This document shows, piece after piece, positions 17,678 to 25,591 of a stretch of DNA of 64,000 nucleotides. The DNA is from JAGPUQ01 sp947084925 (GTDB lineage Bacteria > Pseudomonadota > Gammaproteobacteria > Pseudomonadales > Porticoccaceae), in assembly GCA_947084925.1 (NCBI GenBank), contig CAMTUJ010000027.1, forward strand, positions 62,001-126,000, given 5' to 3'. The translations under genes and the position numbers were made by a program. Numbering within the stretch: the stretch's first letter is position 1; every line of letters starts with the position of its first letter. The notes below the pieces were generated by a model, which saw only the letters and a program-made list of their open reading frames with translations, searched no databases and was not told the origin of the DNA.

Positions 17678-18759
17678 AGGCTGTAGGACAGGCTGATGGA
17701 TCCATAGCGATGAGGATGGGGCTGGCCGTCGAACTCGCGGGTTCGGAGTACCCTGGCGTAGGAGACCTTCCAGCGCCCGGTGAGAAAACTGACGCCCGTG
17801 GCCAGGTCGGCGACGCCGGTTTTCCGGTCCACACTATGGCTGTCCTTGACCGTATTGCCGTCAAGAAAGATGTCCCGCGCCACCAGGCGGGCGTCGAGGG
17901 CGACGAAGGCATGAAGTCCGTAAACCCGGGATGACGATGGGCGCCGGCGCGGTCCGTGTCGGCCCGGGGCGCTGTTGTCCCCGCCGGCGCGCACGGCGGA
18001 GGTGCCGAAATCGTCCGGCAGCTCCCATCCGATGCGGTATTCACCGCCAAAATTCAGGTACGTGGCGAAGTTGCCCAGGCTGACACCACGGTGGCCGATG
18101 AAGTCGTGGCTGAAACCGCCGCGCCAGCTGGTCTGGAACCATCTCAGTTTCTGCTCATAGAGCAGTTGCACGGCGGGTTCGTCACGCAACTGGTTGTCCC
18201 AGCCGTTATAGGTGTCGAAACCGCGCAGATGGTGGATGAAATTCTGCGACTCGTGGGCGCGCGCGGACGGCCCGACGATACCAAGATTCAGCTCCATCAC
18301 ATCCAGCCGCTGGTCACTGCGGGTGTGATAGGCGATGCCGCCATAGAGATAGCCGGCGTAGGGGCGTTGATCGGGTACCAGCGTCGACGCGACCGTGTTC
18401 TCCGGGGTAAGCATCAACTGTCCGAGACTCAGTACCAGATTGTGCTCGGTTTCGGGGTCATTGCTGTGGAGCAGGCGGAGCCGGCGGTTGGCGGCGCGCA
18501 ACCAGGCCGGGAACGCCGGATCGTTCTGGTAGGACGCGGTATCCGGCGAGATCCAGGACAGGCGGAAGCCGTTGGTGTAGTTTTGGTCGGTCTCGTCGAA
18601 CAGGTCATTTTCAAAATAGGCGTTGACGGTCCAGGGATTGGGATCCGACGCGGCGGCCGGCGCGCCAAGGCTGCACAGCACGGACAGGGCCAGCCATTTC
18701 AGGTTGTGGCGAGGCGCATGTTCAGGTGACACAGCAAGGCCCCCACTCTGATCTGACAT
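17674..18759 (-). CDS. outer-membrane lipid A deacylase of the LpxR family (DUF2219)
   Basis: About 361 residues with a signal peptide (WLALSVLCSLGAPAAAS) and a predicted beta-barrel. Family hallmarks are ENDLFDETDQNYTNGFRLSW near the mature N-terminus, RPYAGYLYGGIAY near 130, and GWDNQLRDEPAVQLLYEQK near 200. Salmonella LpxR removes the 3'-acyloxyacyl chain of lipid A from outside the cell. The ATG at 18759 is the likeliest start; a GTG nine codons later is possible. Its stop overlaps the ubiC start by 4 nt, linking it to ubiquinone genes. Confidence 0.83.
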   Translation of the reverse strand: MSDQSGGLAVSPEHAPRHNLKWLALSVLCSLGAPAAASDPNPWTVNAYFENDLFDETDQNYTNGFRLSWISPDTASYQNDPAFPAWLRAANRRLRLLHSNDPETEHNLVLSLGQLMLTPENTVASTLVPDQRPYAGYLYGGIAYHTRSDQRLDVMELNLGIVGPSARAHESQNFIHHLRGFDTYNGWDNQLRDEPAVQLLYEQKLRWFQTSWRGGFSHDFIGHRGVSLGNFATYLNFGGEYRIGWELPDDFGTSAVRAGGDNSAPGRHGPRRRPSSSRVYGLHAFVALDARLVARDIFLDGNTVKDSHSVDRKTGVADLATGVSFLTGRWKVSYARVLRTREFDGQPHPHRYGSISLSYSL

Positions 18760-18809
18760 TGTACCTGCTGCGGTCGTGCGGCACCGGGCCGCGCGACATT
18801 CCTGATATT

Positions 18810-18837
18810 CTCCCGGCACAACCACGGCATCCGGGAG
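18810..18837 (+). promoter_or_regulatory. hairpin covering the Shine-Dalgarno of the crotonase gene
   Basis: Arms CTCCCGG (18810-18816) and CCGGGAG (18831-18837) are perfectly complementary with a 14-nt loop. The right arm contains the GGGAG ribosome-binding site 6 nt before the ATG at 18844, so folding would mask translation initiation. It may be chance in GC-rich DNA. Confidence 0.35.
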
Positions 18838-18843
18838 CAAGTC

Positions 18844-19647
18844 ATGACCAAAGCGCAACCATCCTACGCAACCCTCAGCGTCGAACATCGCGATGGCGTC
18901 GACTGGTTGACGCTGAACCGGCCGGCACAGTTCAACGCCCTCAACCGGGCGATGATGGATGAGCTGCTCGATTACTTCGGTGGCCTCTATTTCAACCACG
19001 CCGTGCGGGTGGTGGTGTTGCGCGGCGCCGGCAAACATTTCTGCGCTGGTCTCGACCTGAATGAAGCCGGCGATTTCACCACCAGCGTGGCGGCCGGCGC
19101 GCGCGGCCAACGGCGGGTGGCGGAGATCATTCTGCGCATGCGGCGCTGCCCGCAGCCCATCATCGCCCTGGTGCAGGGCGCGGCCACCGGTGCAGGCATT
19201 GCGTTTACGCTCGCGTCCGACGTGCGCTACGCCGCCGACAACGCGCGCTTCAATGTGGCCATGGCGAAAATCGGCCTCACCGGCTGTGACGTCGGCATCA
19301 GTTATTTCCTGCCCCGCGCGGTGGGCGCCACCAACGCGGCCGAAATGATGATGACCGGCCGCTTCGTCAATGCCGAGCGGGCGTTGCGGATTGGACTGGT
19401 GTCGGACGTGATGGCGGCGGATGCGCTGGAAAACGCCGGACGGACGCTCGCCGCCGAGATGACGGCCATGTCGCCGCTGGGTCTGCGCCTGACCAAGGAG
19501 GGGCTCAACCTGTCCCAGGATGCCGGCAGTCTGGAGGCGGTGATCGCCCTCGAGGATCGCGGTCAGGTGATGTGCCTCGGCCCCTTTCTGGAGGAAGGCG
19601 CGGCGGCGTTTCTGGAGAAGCGGGCAGCGCGGTACAGCGACGAATGA
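18844..19647 (+). CDS. enoyl-CoA hydratase/isomerase family protein
   Basis: A 267-residue crotonase-fold protein. The oxyanion-hole segments are GKHFCAGLDL near 61-70 and GAATGAGIAF near 118-127. The usual hydratase glutamates are not obvious at the expected positions (KIGLTGCDVGISYFLPR), so the reaction could be hydration, isomerisation or another crotonase reaction on an unknown acyl-CoA. It has a GGGAG ribosome-binding site, and it faces the EAL-GGDEF gene tail to tail. Confidence 0.85.
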   Translation: MTKAQPSYATLSVEHRDGVDWLTLNRPAQFNALNRAMMDELLDYFGGLYFNHAVRVVVLRGAGKHFCAGLDLNEAGDFTTSVAAGARGQRRVAEIILRMRRCPQPIIALVQGAATGAGIAFTLASDVRYAADNARFNVAMAKIGLTGCDVGISYFLPRAVGATNAAEMMMTGRFVNAERALRIGLVSDVMAADALENAGRTLAAEMTAMSPLGLRLTKEGLNLSQDAGSLEAVIALEDRGQVMCLGPFLEEGAAAFLEKRAARYSDE

Positions 19648-19701
19648 CGGAGGAATGGATGATGTTGTGCCAGGCGGCATTCCGGTGCGATTACGGCTCC
19701 G

Positions 19702-21585
19702 TCAGCAGACCGCCAGCGTGACAGGGTTACTTGCCGCAGCGATTCCCGGTGCTGGTTTGGCCTCATCTGGCGGAGCGAGTTCGCTCCGCACCAAGACGTT
19801 GCCGGCGGTGCATTTGGCGCGATGCTTGGTGTGGGTCGCCTGCTCCACGATGTAATCCAGGTGGTGTCGTTGGGGATCGGCAACCACCAGGGCGCCGATC
19901 GAGAGGGAGATGAGCGGATAGTGCTGCTCCTGGTTATTGCGGTCGTGGGCGCAGGTGTAGCCCCGGCGCAGATCCTCCGCCGGGTAATGGCCGGTGATCT
20001 GGTGGGCAAATTCGGCGAGGAGATCGTGGCAGCTCTGCTCCCAGTCCGGGCGTTGGAAGAACACCAGAAAATCGTCGCCGCCGATGTGGCCGATGAAATC
20101 ATCCGCGGCGCACGCCTGGGCGCGCAGCGTCGCGGCCAGCAGCGCGATCACTTCATCCCCCCGGGCATAGCCGTAGGTGTCGTTGAAGGGTTTGAAATGG
20201 TCCAGGTCGCAATAGGCCATAACGAAAGATTGACCGGTGCGGATCAGCTTTTCCAGGTGGCGCATGATGGGCACGTTGCCGGGCAGCAGCGTGAGGGGAT
20301 TGGCGTGCCGGGCCATTTCGATCTGCTGGCGGCTGATGCTCTGCAATAAATCCAGCAGGGTGCCGCGGCCGGCGAAGTGTCCCCGATCGACCAGCACGAA
20401 TTCGTCCACATGGGTATCCGGGGTGCCGGTAATGCGTTTGCTGATGATGTTGAGCGGAGTCGAGACATCAAAGGTCAGATAGTTCTTCTCGGCGAAGCGG
20501 CGTACCGGCTGGCGGCCGTACAGCTCGCGGCCGAAGCGGTGTGCGTACAAATTCATGAAGTTGGTGCGCAGCACGATGCCCACTGGCTCGTCCTGGTTCA
20601 GGACACAAATACTCTGCACCGCGGGATGGTGCAGGAACACCTCGGCCGCGGTATCGACGCTGTCCTCGGCGTTGACGGTGGGCATGGGTTTGAGCAGCCC
20701 GACGGTGGTGTGGGTGCGGGCGGGAATGCGGCGCGCGCCGGGAACGCGAAACCAGGCGGGGTCCGCCGCCAATGGCGGATTGGCGCCGGGCCGGGCGAAA
20801 TAATAGCCTTGGGCAAAGCTGGCCCCGAGCTTGCGTATCGCGCTGTACTCGTCGCGCGTTTCCACCCCCTCGGTGATGACCTGACAGCCCAGCGACTGGC
20901 TGATTTCCAGAATCGAGCGCACGAACTGGTGCTTGATGCGATCGCTGTCGATGCCGGTGATGAAGTGGCGGTCGATCTTGACGAAGTCCGGGTGCATTTC
21001 CGACCACAGCTTGAGTCCGGAATAACCGGCGCCGAGATCGTCGATGGCGATGCCGAAACCGGCCTCCCGATAATGTTCGATGGCGGTCTGGATCAGCCCG
21101 TAGTTTTCCACCGGCTGCGTCTCGGTAATTTCGATAACCACCTGATCGGGGCTCATGCCGCAGTCGCGCAGATAATTCCGGGTGAGGCCGGCAGCGTAGT
21201 GCGGCGACATCAGCACCTCGGGGTTGATGTTGAGGAACAACCGTCCCGGCAGGCGCAGGCGGGCGAACTGTGCGATCAGCACGCGGCGGGCCAGGTAGTC
21301 CAGCTCCAGCAGGCGGCCGTAGCGCGTGGCGGCCTCGAACAGGCGCGCCGGGCTGTGCAGCGGCGAATCCGACGGGCCGCGAATCAGACCTTCGTAGCCG
21401 TAGAGCGCGCGCCGACGCAGATTGATCACCGGCTGAAACACCGGATGCAGGTGCTCGCCGATGAGGATGGTCTCGAGTGCGTCGAAATCTTCGGGAGGCA
21501 TGGTCGGGGCATCGCTCCAGGCGAGCGGGTAGGGACCAGCAAAACTACACCGGAAATGTGACAGGTCGGTGAAGTTACCGGCCAT
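19702..21585 (-). CDS. EAL - CBS pair - GGDEF protein (cyclic-di-GMP turnover)
   Basis: A predicted cytoplasmic protein of about 627 residues with no membrane segment. The order is EAL domain (about 40-275), CBS-domain pair (about 298-415) and GGDEF domain (about 425-580). EAL catalytic residues appear intact: E65 (as EGL), N121, E152, D182-D183, K203, E239 and Q259. The cyclase motif is GGDDF (502-506), an acceptable variant, with conserved CDLDHFKPFND upstream. No RxxD inhibitory site precedes it. CBS pairs usually sense adenine nucleotides. The ATG at 21585 or 21501 could be the start; neither has a clear ribosome-binding site. Confidence 0.88.
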   Translation of the reverse strand: MAGNFTDLSHFRCSFAGPYPLAWSDAPTMPPEDFDALETILIGEHLHPVFQPVINLRRRALYGYEGLIRGPSDSPLHSPARLFEAATRYGRLLELDYLARRVLIAQFARLRLPGRLFLNINPEVLMSPHYAAGLTRNYLRDCGMSPDQVVIEITETQPVENYGLIQTAIEHYREAGFGIAIDDLGAGYSGLKLWSEMHPDFVKIDRHFITGIDSDRIKHQFVRSILEISQSLGCQVITEGVETRDEYSAIRKLGASFAQGYYFARPGANPPLAADPAWFRVPGARRIPARTHTTVGLLKPMPTVNAEDSVDTAAEVFLHHPAVQSICVLNQDEPVGIVLRTNFMNLYAHRFGRELYGRQPVRRFAEKNYLTFDVSTPLNIISKRITGTPDTHVDEFVLVDRGHFAGRGTLLDLLQSISRQQIEMARHANPLTLLPGNVPIMRHLEKLIRTGQSFVMAYCDLDHFKPFNDTYGYARGDEVIALLAATLRAQACAADDFIGHIGGDDFLVFFQRPDWEQSCHDLLAEFAHQITGHYPAEDLRRGYTCAHDRNNQEQHYPLISLSIGALVVADPQRHHLDYIVEQATHTKHRAKCTAGNVLVRSELAPPDEAKPAPGIAAASNPVTLAVC

Positions 21586-21678
21586 ATCGGTTCGCGAGCC
21601 CGCGGCAGCACGGCTGCTCGCCGGCGCGGCGGGTTCTGTTTTAATGGCGCACCACCTGCGCGTTGACGGGAAGAGGGA

Positions 21679-23025
21679 ATGTCCGCCGATCACCCTCGTC
21701 ACAGTCAGTTTGCCCTGCTGCGGCAGCGTCGCTTTCTGCCCTTTTTTCTGACCCAGTTCGGTGGCGCCTGCAACGACAACCTGTTCAAGAATTCGCTGCT
21801 GGTGCTGCTGGTGCTGCTGGTGCTGCTGGTCAGCGGCGCCGTCGCCGGTGAACGGGTGGATACGCTGGTCAATCTGGCGGCGGGATTGTTCATCCTGCCG
21901 TTCTTTCTGTTCTCGCCGCTCGCCGGCCAGCTCGCCGACAAGTACGACAAGGCGCGGATGATCCGCTGGATCAAGCTGGCAGAGATAATGATCATGGTAC
22001 TGGCCGCGCTCGCCTTTCAGGCGCGGGCGTGGGGGCCGCTGTTGGCGCTGCTGTTCGCGATGGGCACGCACTCGGCATTCTTCGGGCCGCTCAAGTACGC
22101 GATCATTCCCCAGCATCTCCATGCCGAGGAGTTGGTGGCGGGCAACGCCCAGGTGGGGATGGGCACTTTCGTCGCCATTCTGCTGGGGACCATCGGTGGC
22201 ACCCTGCTCGCCGGGCGCCCCGATCCGGCGGCGGGTATCGGCGCGGCGATCATGCTGGTTGCGCTGTTGGGCTGGTTCGCCAGTCGCGAGATTCCCGCGG
22301 CGCCGGCGGCGGCACCGGGATTGTGGCTGGACTGGAACCCACTGCGGGAATGGGTCGCGCTTTATCGACAGACGGTGTCGCGGCGAACCGTTTTTATGGC
22401 CATCCTCGGCATTTCCTGGTTCTGGGCGCTGGGTGCGAGTTACCTCACCCAGATGCCCCATTTCGCGATCTCGGTGCTCGGCGGCACGCCGCCGGTGATT
22501 GCCCTGCTGTTGTCGGCCTTCATGGTGGGCGTCGCGGCGGGTGGCTGGCTCTGTGCATGGCTGAGTGGTGCGCGGATCATGGTCGGCCTGGTGCCCCTGG
22601 GCGCCATCGGTCTGAGTCTGTTTGGTGGGGATTTATCCTGCGCTGCCGCGACGGTCGCGGCCGGGACGCAGCCATTGGGCCCGCTGGCGCTGGCGGAGCA
22701 CCTGTCCATGCTGCGCGTATTGACCGATATCCTGCTGCTCGGTTTGTCCGGCGGCCTCTATGTCGTGCCGCTCTATGCCCATGTCCAGGCGCACACGGAG
22801 CCTGACCGACGCGCCCGGGTCATCGCCTTCAACAACATCCTGAATGCGCTGTTCATGGTCGCCGCCAGCGTTCTGGGTATCCTGCTGCTCGGGGTCGCGG
22901 GGCTTGGCATGCCGCGCTTTTTTCTGGTGCTGGCGTTGTTGAATGCCGTAATGGCCGCGCTGCTGTTTGCACGCGCGCCGGGGTTTCTGTCAGGAATGCT
23001 GGCGTGGATGGCGCGGCCGAGATGA
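21679..23025 (+). CDS. MFS transporter, LplT-like (lysophospholipid transporter family)
   Basis: A 448-residue, roughly 12-helix major facilitator. The start FLPFFLTQFGGACNDNLFKNSLLVL matches the LplT group, including the MFS half of LplT-Aas fusions, which flips lysophospholipids inward. Loop motif SPLAGQLADKYDKARMIRWIK (about residues 75-95) is the MFS motif A equivalent. The first helix contains a four-copy 9-bp repeat encoding LLV. No acyltransferase or acyl-ACP synthetase gene adjoins it, so the transported substrate is inferred only from family. Confidence 0.82.
   Translation: MSADHPRHSQFALLRQRRFLPFFLTQFGGACNDNLFKNSLLVLLVLLVLLVSGAVAGERVDTLVNLAAGLFILPFFLFSPLAGQLADKYDKARMIRWIKLAEIMIMVLAALAFQARAWGPLLALLFAMGTHSAFFGPLKYAIIPQHLHAEELVAGNAQVGMGTFVAILLGTIGGTLLAGRPDPAAGIGAAIMLVALLGWFASREIPAAPAAAPGLWLDWNPLREWVALYRQTVSRRTVFMAILGISWFWALGASYLTQMPHFAISVLGGTPPVIALLLSAFMVGVAAGGWLCAWLSGARIMVGLVPLGAIGLSLFGGDLSCAAATVAAGTQPLGPLALAEHLSMLRVLTDILLLGLSGGLYVVPLYAHVQAHTEPDRRARVIAFNNILNALFMVAASVLGILLLGVAGLGMPRFFLVLALLNAVMAALLFARAPGFLSGMLAWMARPR
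21796..21831 (+). repeat. four tandem 9-bp units inside the MFS gene
   Basis: CTGCTGGTG is repeated three times exactly, followed by a fourth copy with one change (CTGCTGGTC). Each unit encodes Leu-Leu-Val within the first membrane helix, so unit gain or loss keeps the frame while changing helix length. Confidence 0.9.
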
Positions 23026-23135
23026 TCCGCCGTCTGCCGTGGCGTAAAGCGCGTCGGTCAGGTGGGGCGACCGCTCCGGCATGACCCGGGAAGTGTTTTA
23101 CGGGGGTCGCGCCCCGGGGTACAGCAAAGGAGGCT

Positions 23136-23528
23136 CTAGCGCGACTTGAGCAGGTCTCGTATTTCGGTCAGCAGAGCCTGCTCGGCGGAGTGCGCAGGAG
23201 GCGCCGCTTCTTGCTTGCGTTTGAGCGCGTTGATGCCTTTTACCAGCATGAAAATGGCGAACGCCACAATGATGAAATCCACCAGGGTCTGAATGAATTT
23301 GCCGTAGCCGATAACGATCGCCGGGGTGTCGGCCGTGGCGGGACTCAGGGTCAGTGCCAGGGCGGAAAAGTCCATGCCCCCCAGCAGCATGCCGATCGGC
23401 GGCATGACGACATCGCCCACGACGGACGACACGATTTTCCCAAAGGCGGCACCGATGATGATGCCGACCGCCATGTCGACGGCATTGCCTTTGACCGCGA
23501 ATTCCTTGAATTCCTGCACGATGCTCAT
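23136..23528 (-). CDS. mscL: large-conductance mechanosensitive channel
   Basis: A 130-residue channel that opens under membrane tension to release solutes during osmotic downshock. It has the amphipathic N-terminus MSIVQEFKEFAVKGNAVDMAVG, first helix GIIIGAAFGKIVSSVVGDVVMPPIG, second helix around residues 73-100, and a C-terminal charged helix ending LLTEIRDLLKSR. Length and both helices match the family. It is monocistronic as far as can be seen. Confidence 0.97.
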   Translation of the reverse strand: MSIVQEFKEFAVKGNAVDMAVGIIIGAAFGKIVSSVVGDVVMPPIGMLLGGMDFSALALTLSPATADTPAIVIGYGKFIQTLVDFIIVAFAIFMLVKGINALKRKQEAAPPAHSAEQALLTEIRDLLKSR

Positions 23529-23609
23529 AGGTTGTTCTCTCGCTTCCTGGGCAGGAGTATTTGAGGCGAAGCCTGTGAAGTGAACCAGCGTTTGCCCGGT
23601 TTCCGCCGC

Positions 23610-24023
23610 TCAGCGCGCCAGCCGGGAGCGCAGCGCCTCCAGGTCGTAACCCGCGGCGCGTGCGGTAGCGAGCAACTCGTCCGCTGGCTGGGTGCCGGCC
23701 CGGGACAGCATCCAGAGCATGGTGCAGCGGGTGCCGGTACGGCAGTGGGCGAGGGTCTTGCCGGGTGTTTCCGCGACCAGCCGCGCAAAGGTACCGACAT
23801 CGGCGTCGCTGATATTGCTGCCGACGACCGGCTGATGAACATAGGCGAGGCCGGCGGCCCTGGCGGCAGCCGCGATCTCGGCCGCCGGCGGCTGCCCGGG
23901 CTCTTCGCCGTCGGGGCGGTTGTTGATGATGGCCGTGAAGCCCGCGGCGGCGGCCTGCTTCACGTCGTCTACCGTGATCTGACCGGCGACGTGCAGTTTG
24001 GCGGTGAGTTGCTTGCTGATCAT
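23610..24023 (-). CDS. DUF442 / TIGR01244-type phosphatase-like protein
   Basis: A 137-residue dual-specificity-phosphatase-like domain. The active-site loop HCRTGTR has nucleophile C94 and R99 in a C-x4-R arrangement, shorter than the classical C-x5-R of tyrosine phosphatases but usual for this family. N-terminal block LHVAGQITVDDVKQAAAAGF and INNRPDGEEPGQP are typical. In other bacteria such domains occur beside or fused to sulfide-related MBL hydrolases, but no such gene adjoins here. Function is unknown. An AGGAA ribosome-binding site precedes the ATG. Confidence 0.82.
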   Translation of the reverse strand: MISKQLTAKLHVAGQITVDDVKQAAAAGFTAIINNRPDGEEPGQPPAAEIAAAARAAGLAYVHQPVVGSNISDADVGTFARLVAETPGKTLAHCRTGTRCTMLWMLSRAGTQPADELLATARAAGYDLEALRSRLAR

Positions 24024-24053
24024 TGGGGATTCCTGTATCGCGAGGGCGGCTCA

Positions 24054-24081
24054 CCCCCTCCCGGGTTATGCCGGGAGGGGG
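24054..24081. terminator. perfect 11-bp hairpin between two minus-strand genes
   Basis: CCCCCTCCCGG and CCGGGAGGGGG flank a 6-nt loop (GTTATG). It lies 9 bp after the stop of the beta-helix gene and 30 bp before the DUF442 start. There is no U-tract on either strand, so it may be a stabilising or weak termination hairpin rather than a standard intrinsic terminator. Confidence 0.5.
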
Positions 24082-24090
24082 TTGCCCAAA

Positions 24091-25452
24091 CTAACCAACT
24101 GATCGGCGTCGTGGCCACATCCGGCCGCGCGCCGCTGCTGCCAGGAGCAACAAAGCTCCCAGCAACCACAGCATAGCGTTGCTCAAGGTTGGGATGGGCA
24201 GCGCGGTTGAAGATTCAAAAGCGCCGATGTCGATGATCGCAATCCGCCGTGGTCCGCCCGGCAGATCCAGGGTAAATGCCGCGGGCAGCGCGGAGTCCAG
24301 CCCGACATTGACAGCGTCGGAACTGGGCAGCAGAGCATAGTTTCCGCCGGCGGCATCCACAAATGCCGGATTGCCGGTACGTGTCCCGGGGCCGGGGGTA
24401 AAGTCGCTGGGAGCGCTGTTGCCGAACAGCAAATTATGGCTGTTCAAAAAACCGGGCAAGCCGGTATCGATGCCAATCCCGTACGAGCTCATGAACGCCA
24501 CGATATTGTTGTAGAGCCCGCCGGTAATGTTGGCGCCCAAATCGGTGCGTGCGCTTACCAAAATGCCGGTGCGACCGCTGGCGAGGGTGTTGTTGACCAC
24601 TTGGACATCGGCCAGTGCATTGTTGCCGTCCGCGGAAATAACAATGCTGCCGGGCGCGCCCACATTGCCGTTCTGGCCGGTGACGAGATTGTTGGATATT
24701 TGTGCCGTGATCAATCCGGCCGGATCGCCTGGGTTAGCACCAAAATTGCGGGCCTCAATGCCATAGTCGAAATTGCTGCCGGTGATGCGGTTGCGATCAA
24801 TGAGCGCAGTACCTGACGGACCCGCACCGACCACGGCCTCAATGCCGCCACACTGCGACAAATCGGTGGCGATAATCTGATTGTCAGTGATGGTGGCGTC
24901 AAACCCGGCGGAGGTTCCGACGATGGAAATGGCGGTGGCACAACTGCCGAAGGCCCCGGCGGATTGCGTGATGCGATTGCCGGTGATGATGGCGGTTTTG
25001 GTGCCGTAGGTTCCGACTGCGGAGCCATCGCTGACGGCGATGGCGCTGCGTTGGCTGGCATTGATGTCATTGTTCAAAACGCGGAAAGTCAGATTCCCGC
25101 CACCGAAACCCAGGCGCCCCTCCAGCAGGAGGGTAACGGTAATGCCCTGCACGGTGACATCCACATTGGTGGTGGTCGCAATCGCAAAAAGACCTTGCAG
25201 GATCGGTGTAAATCCCGCCGCTGGGCCAACGGTGAGGGATTTATCGACCGTGACCACTTCGAGGATCTCGGTGTTGATGGCCAGTTCAATGGTGTCGCCC
25301 GCAGCGGCGCCGACGATGCACGCTTGCAAGGTGGTGTTACAGGGAGCCGCGCCGGGGTAAGTCAAGGTTGCGCCCGATGCCGCCACTGAAAGCGTCGCGG
25401 CGATGATGAGCGTCAGCGCAGTGCGTATGTTGAGAAGCAGATAATCCATCAT
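24091..25452 (-). CDS. secreted right-handed beta-helix protein with IPTL-CTERM-like tail
   Basis: A 453-residue exported protein. It has a signal peptide (about 1-28, ending SVAASGA) and then a long Asn/Gly/Thr-rich region with repeated short strands such as ITGNRI, ITDNQI, IDRNRI and ISNNLV, typical of a parallel beta-helix. A tail at about 424-450 consists of IPTLSNAM, a hydrophobic helix and an Arg-rich end. That tripartite tail matches the IPTL-CTERM sorting type, processed by an exosortase-like enzyme, although the usual WG after IPTLxx reads AM. No exosortase gene is in this window. Ligand or surface role is unknown. Confidence 0.75.
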   Translation of the reverse strand: MMDYLLLNIRTALTLIIAATLSVAASGATLTYPGAAPCNTTLQACIVGAAAGDTIELAINTEILEVVTVDKSLTVGPAAGFTPILQGLFAIATTTNVDVTVQGITVTLLLEGRLGFGGGNLTFRVLNNDINASQRSAIAVSDGSAVGTYGTKTAIITGNRITQSAGAFGSCATAISIVGTSAGFDATITDNQIIATDLSQCGGIEAVVGAGPSGTALIDRNRITGSNFDYGIEARNFGANPGDPAGLITAQISNNLVTGQNGNVGAPGSIVISADGNNALADVQVVNNTLASGRTGILVSARTDLGANITGGLYNNIVAFMSSYGIGIDTGLPGFLNSHNLLFGNSAPSDFTPGPGTRTGNPAFVDAAGGNYALLPSSDAVNVGLDSALPAAFTLDLPGGPRRIAIIDIGAFESSTALPIPTLSNAMLWLLGALLLLAAAARGRMWPRRRSVG

Positions 25453-25591
25453 GGGCCTCGTTGGTTGTCGTGATTAGCGGAGATCAGGGATGCCCGGAAC
25501 GATACGGCCCGCGTATGCTTCCCCAAGATAGCGTAGCGCAATCAGCAGATCGCCTGAAGGGGCAGTATATAGCAGCGCGGTGGCGAGCCAA

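Noticed and set aside
20377..21561. Long plus-strand open frame antisense to the EAL-CBS-GGDEF gene
   Set aside because: Overlaps a gene with three recognisable domains; composition is the His/Gln/Gly-rich pattern typical of antisense shadows.
23022..23084. 20-codon frame overlapping the end of the MFS gene
   Set aside because: Too short, no ribosome-binding site and Arg-rich by composition; no support as a gene.
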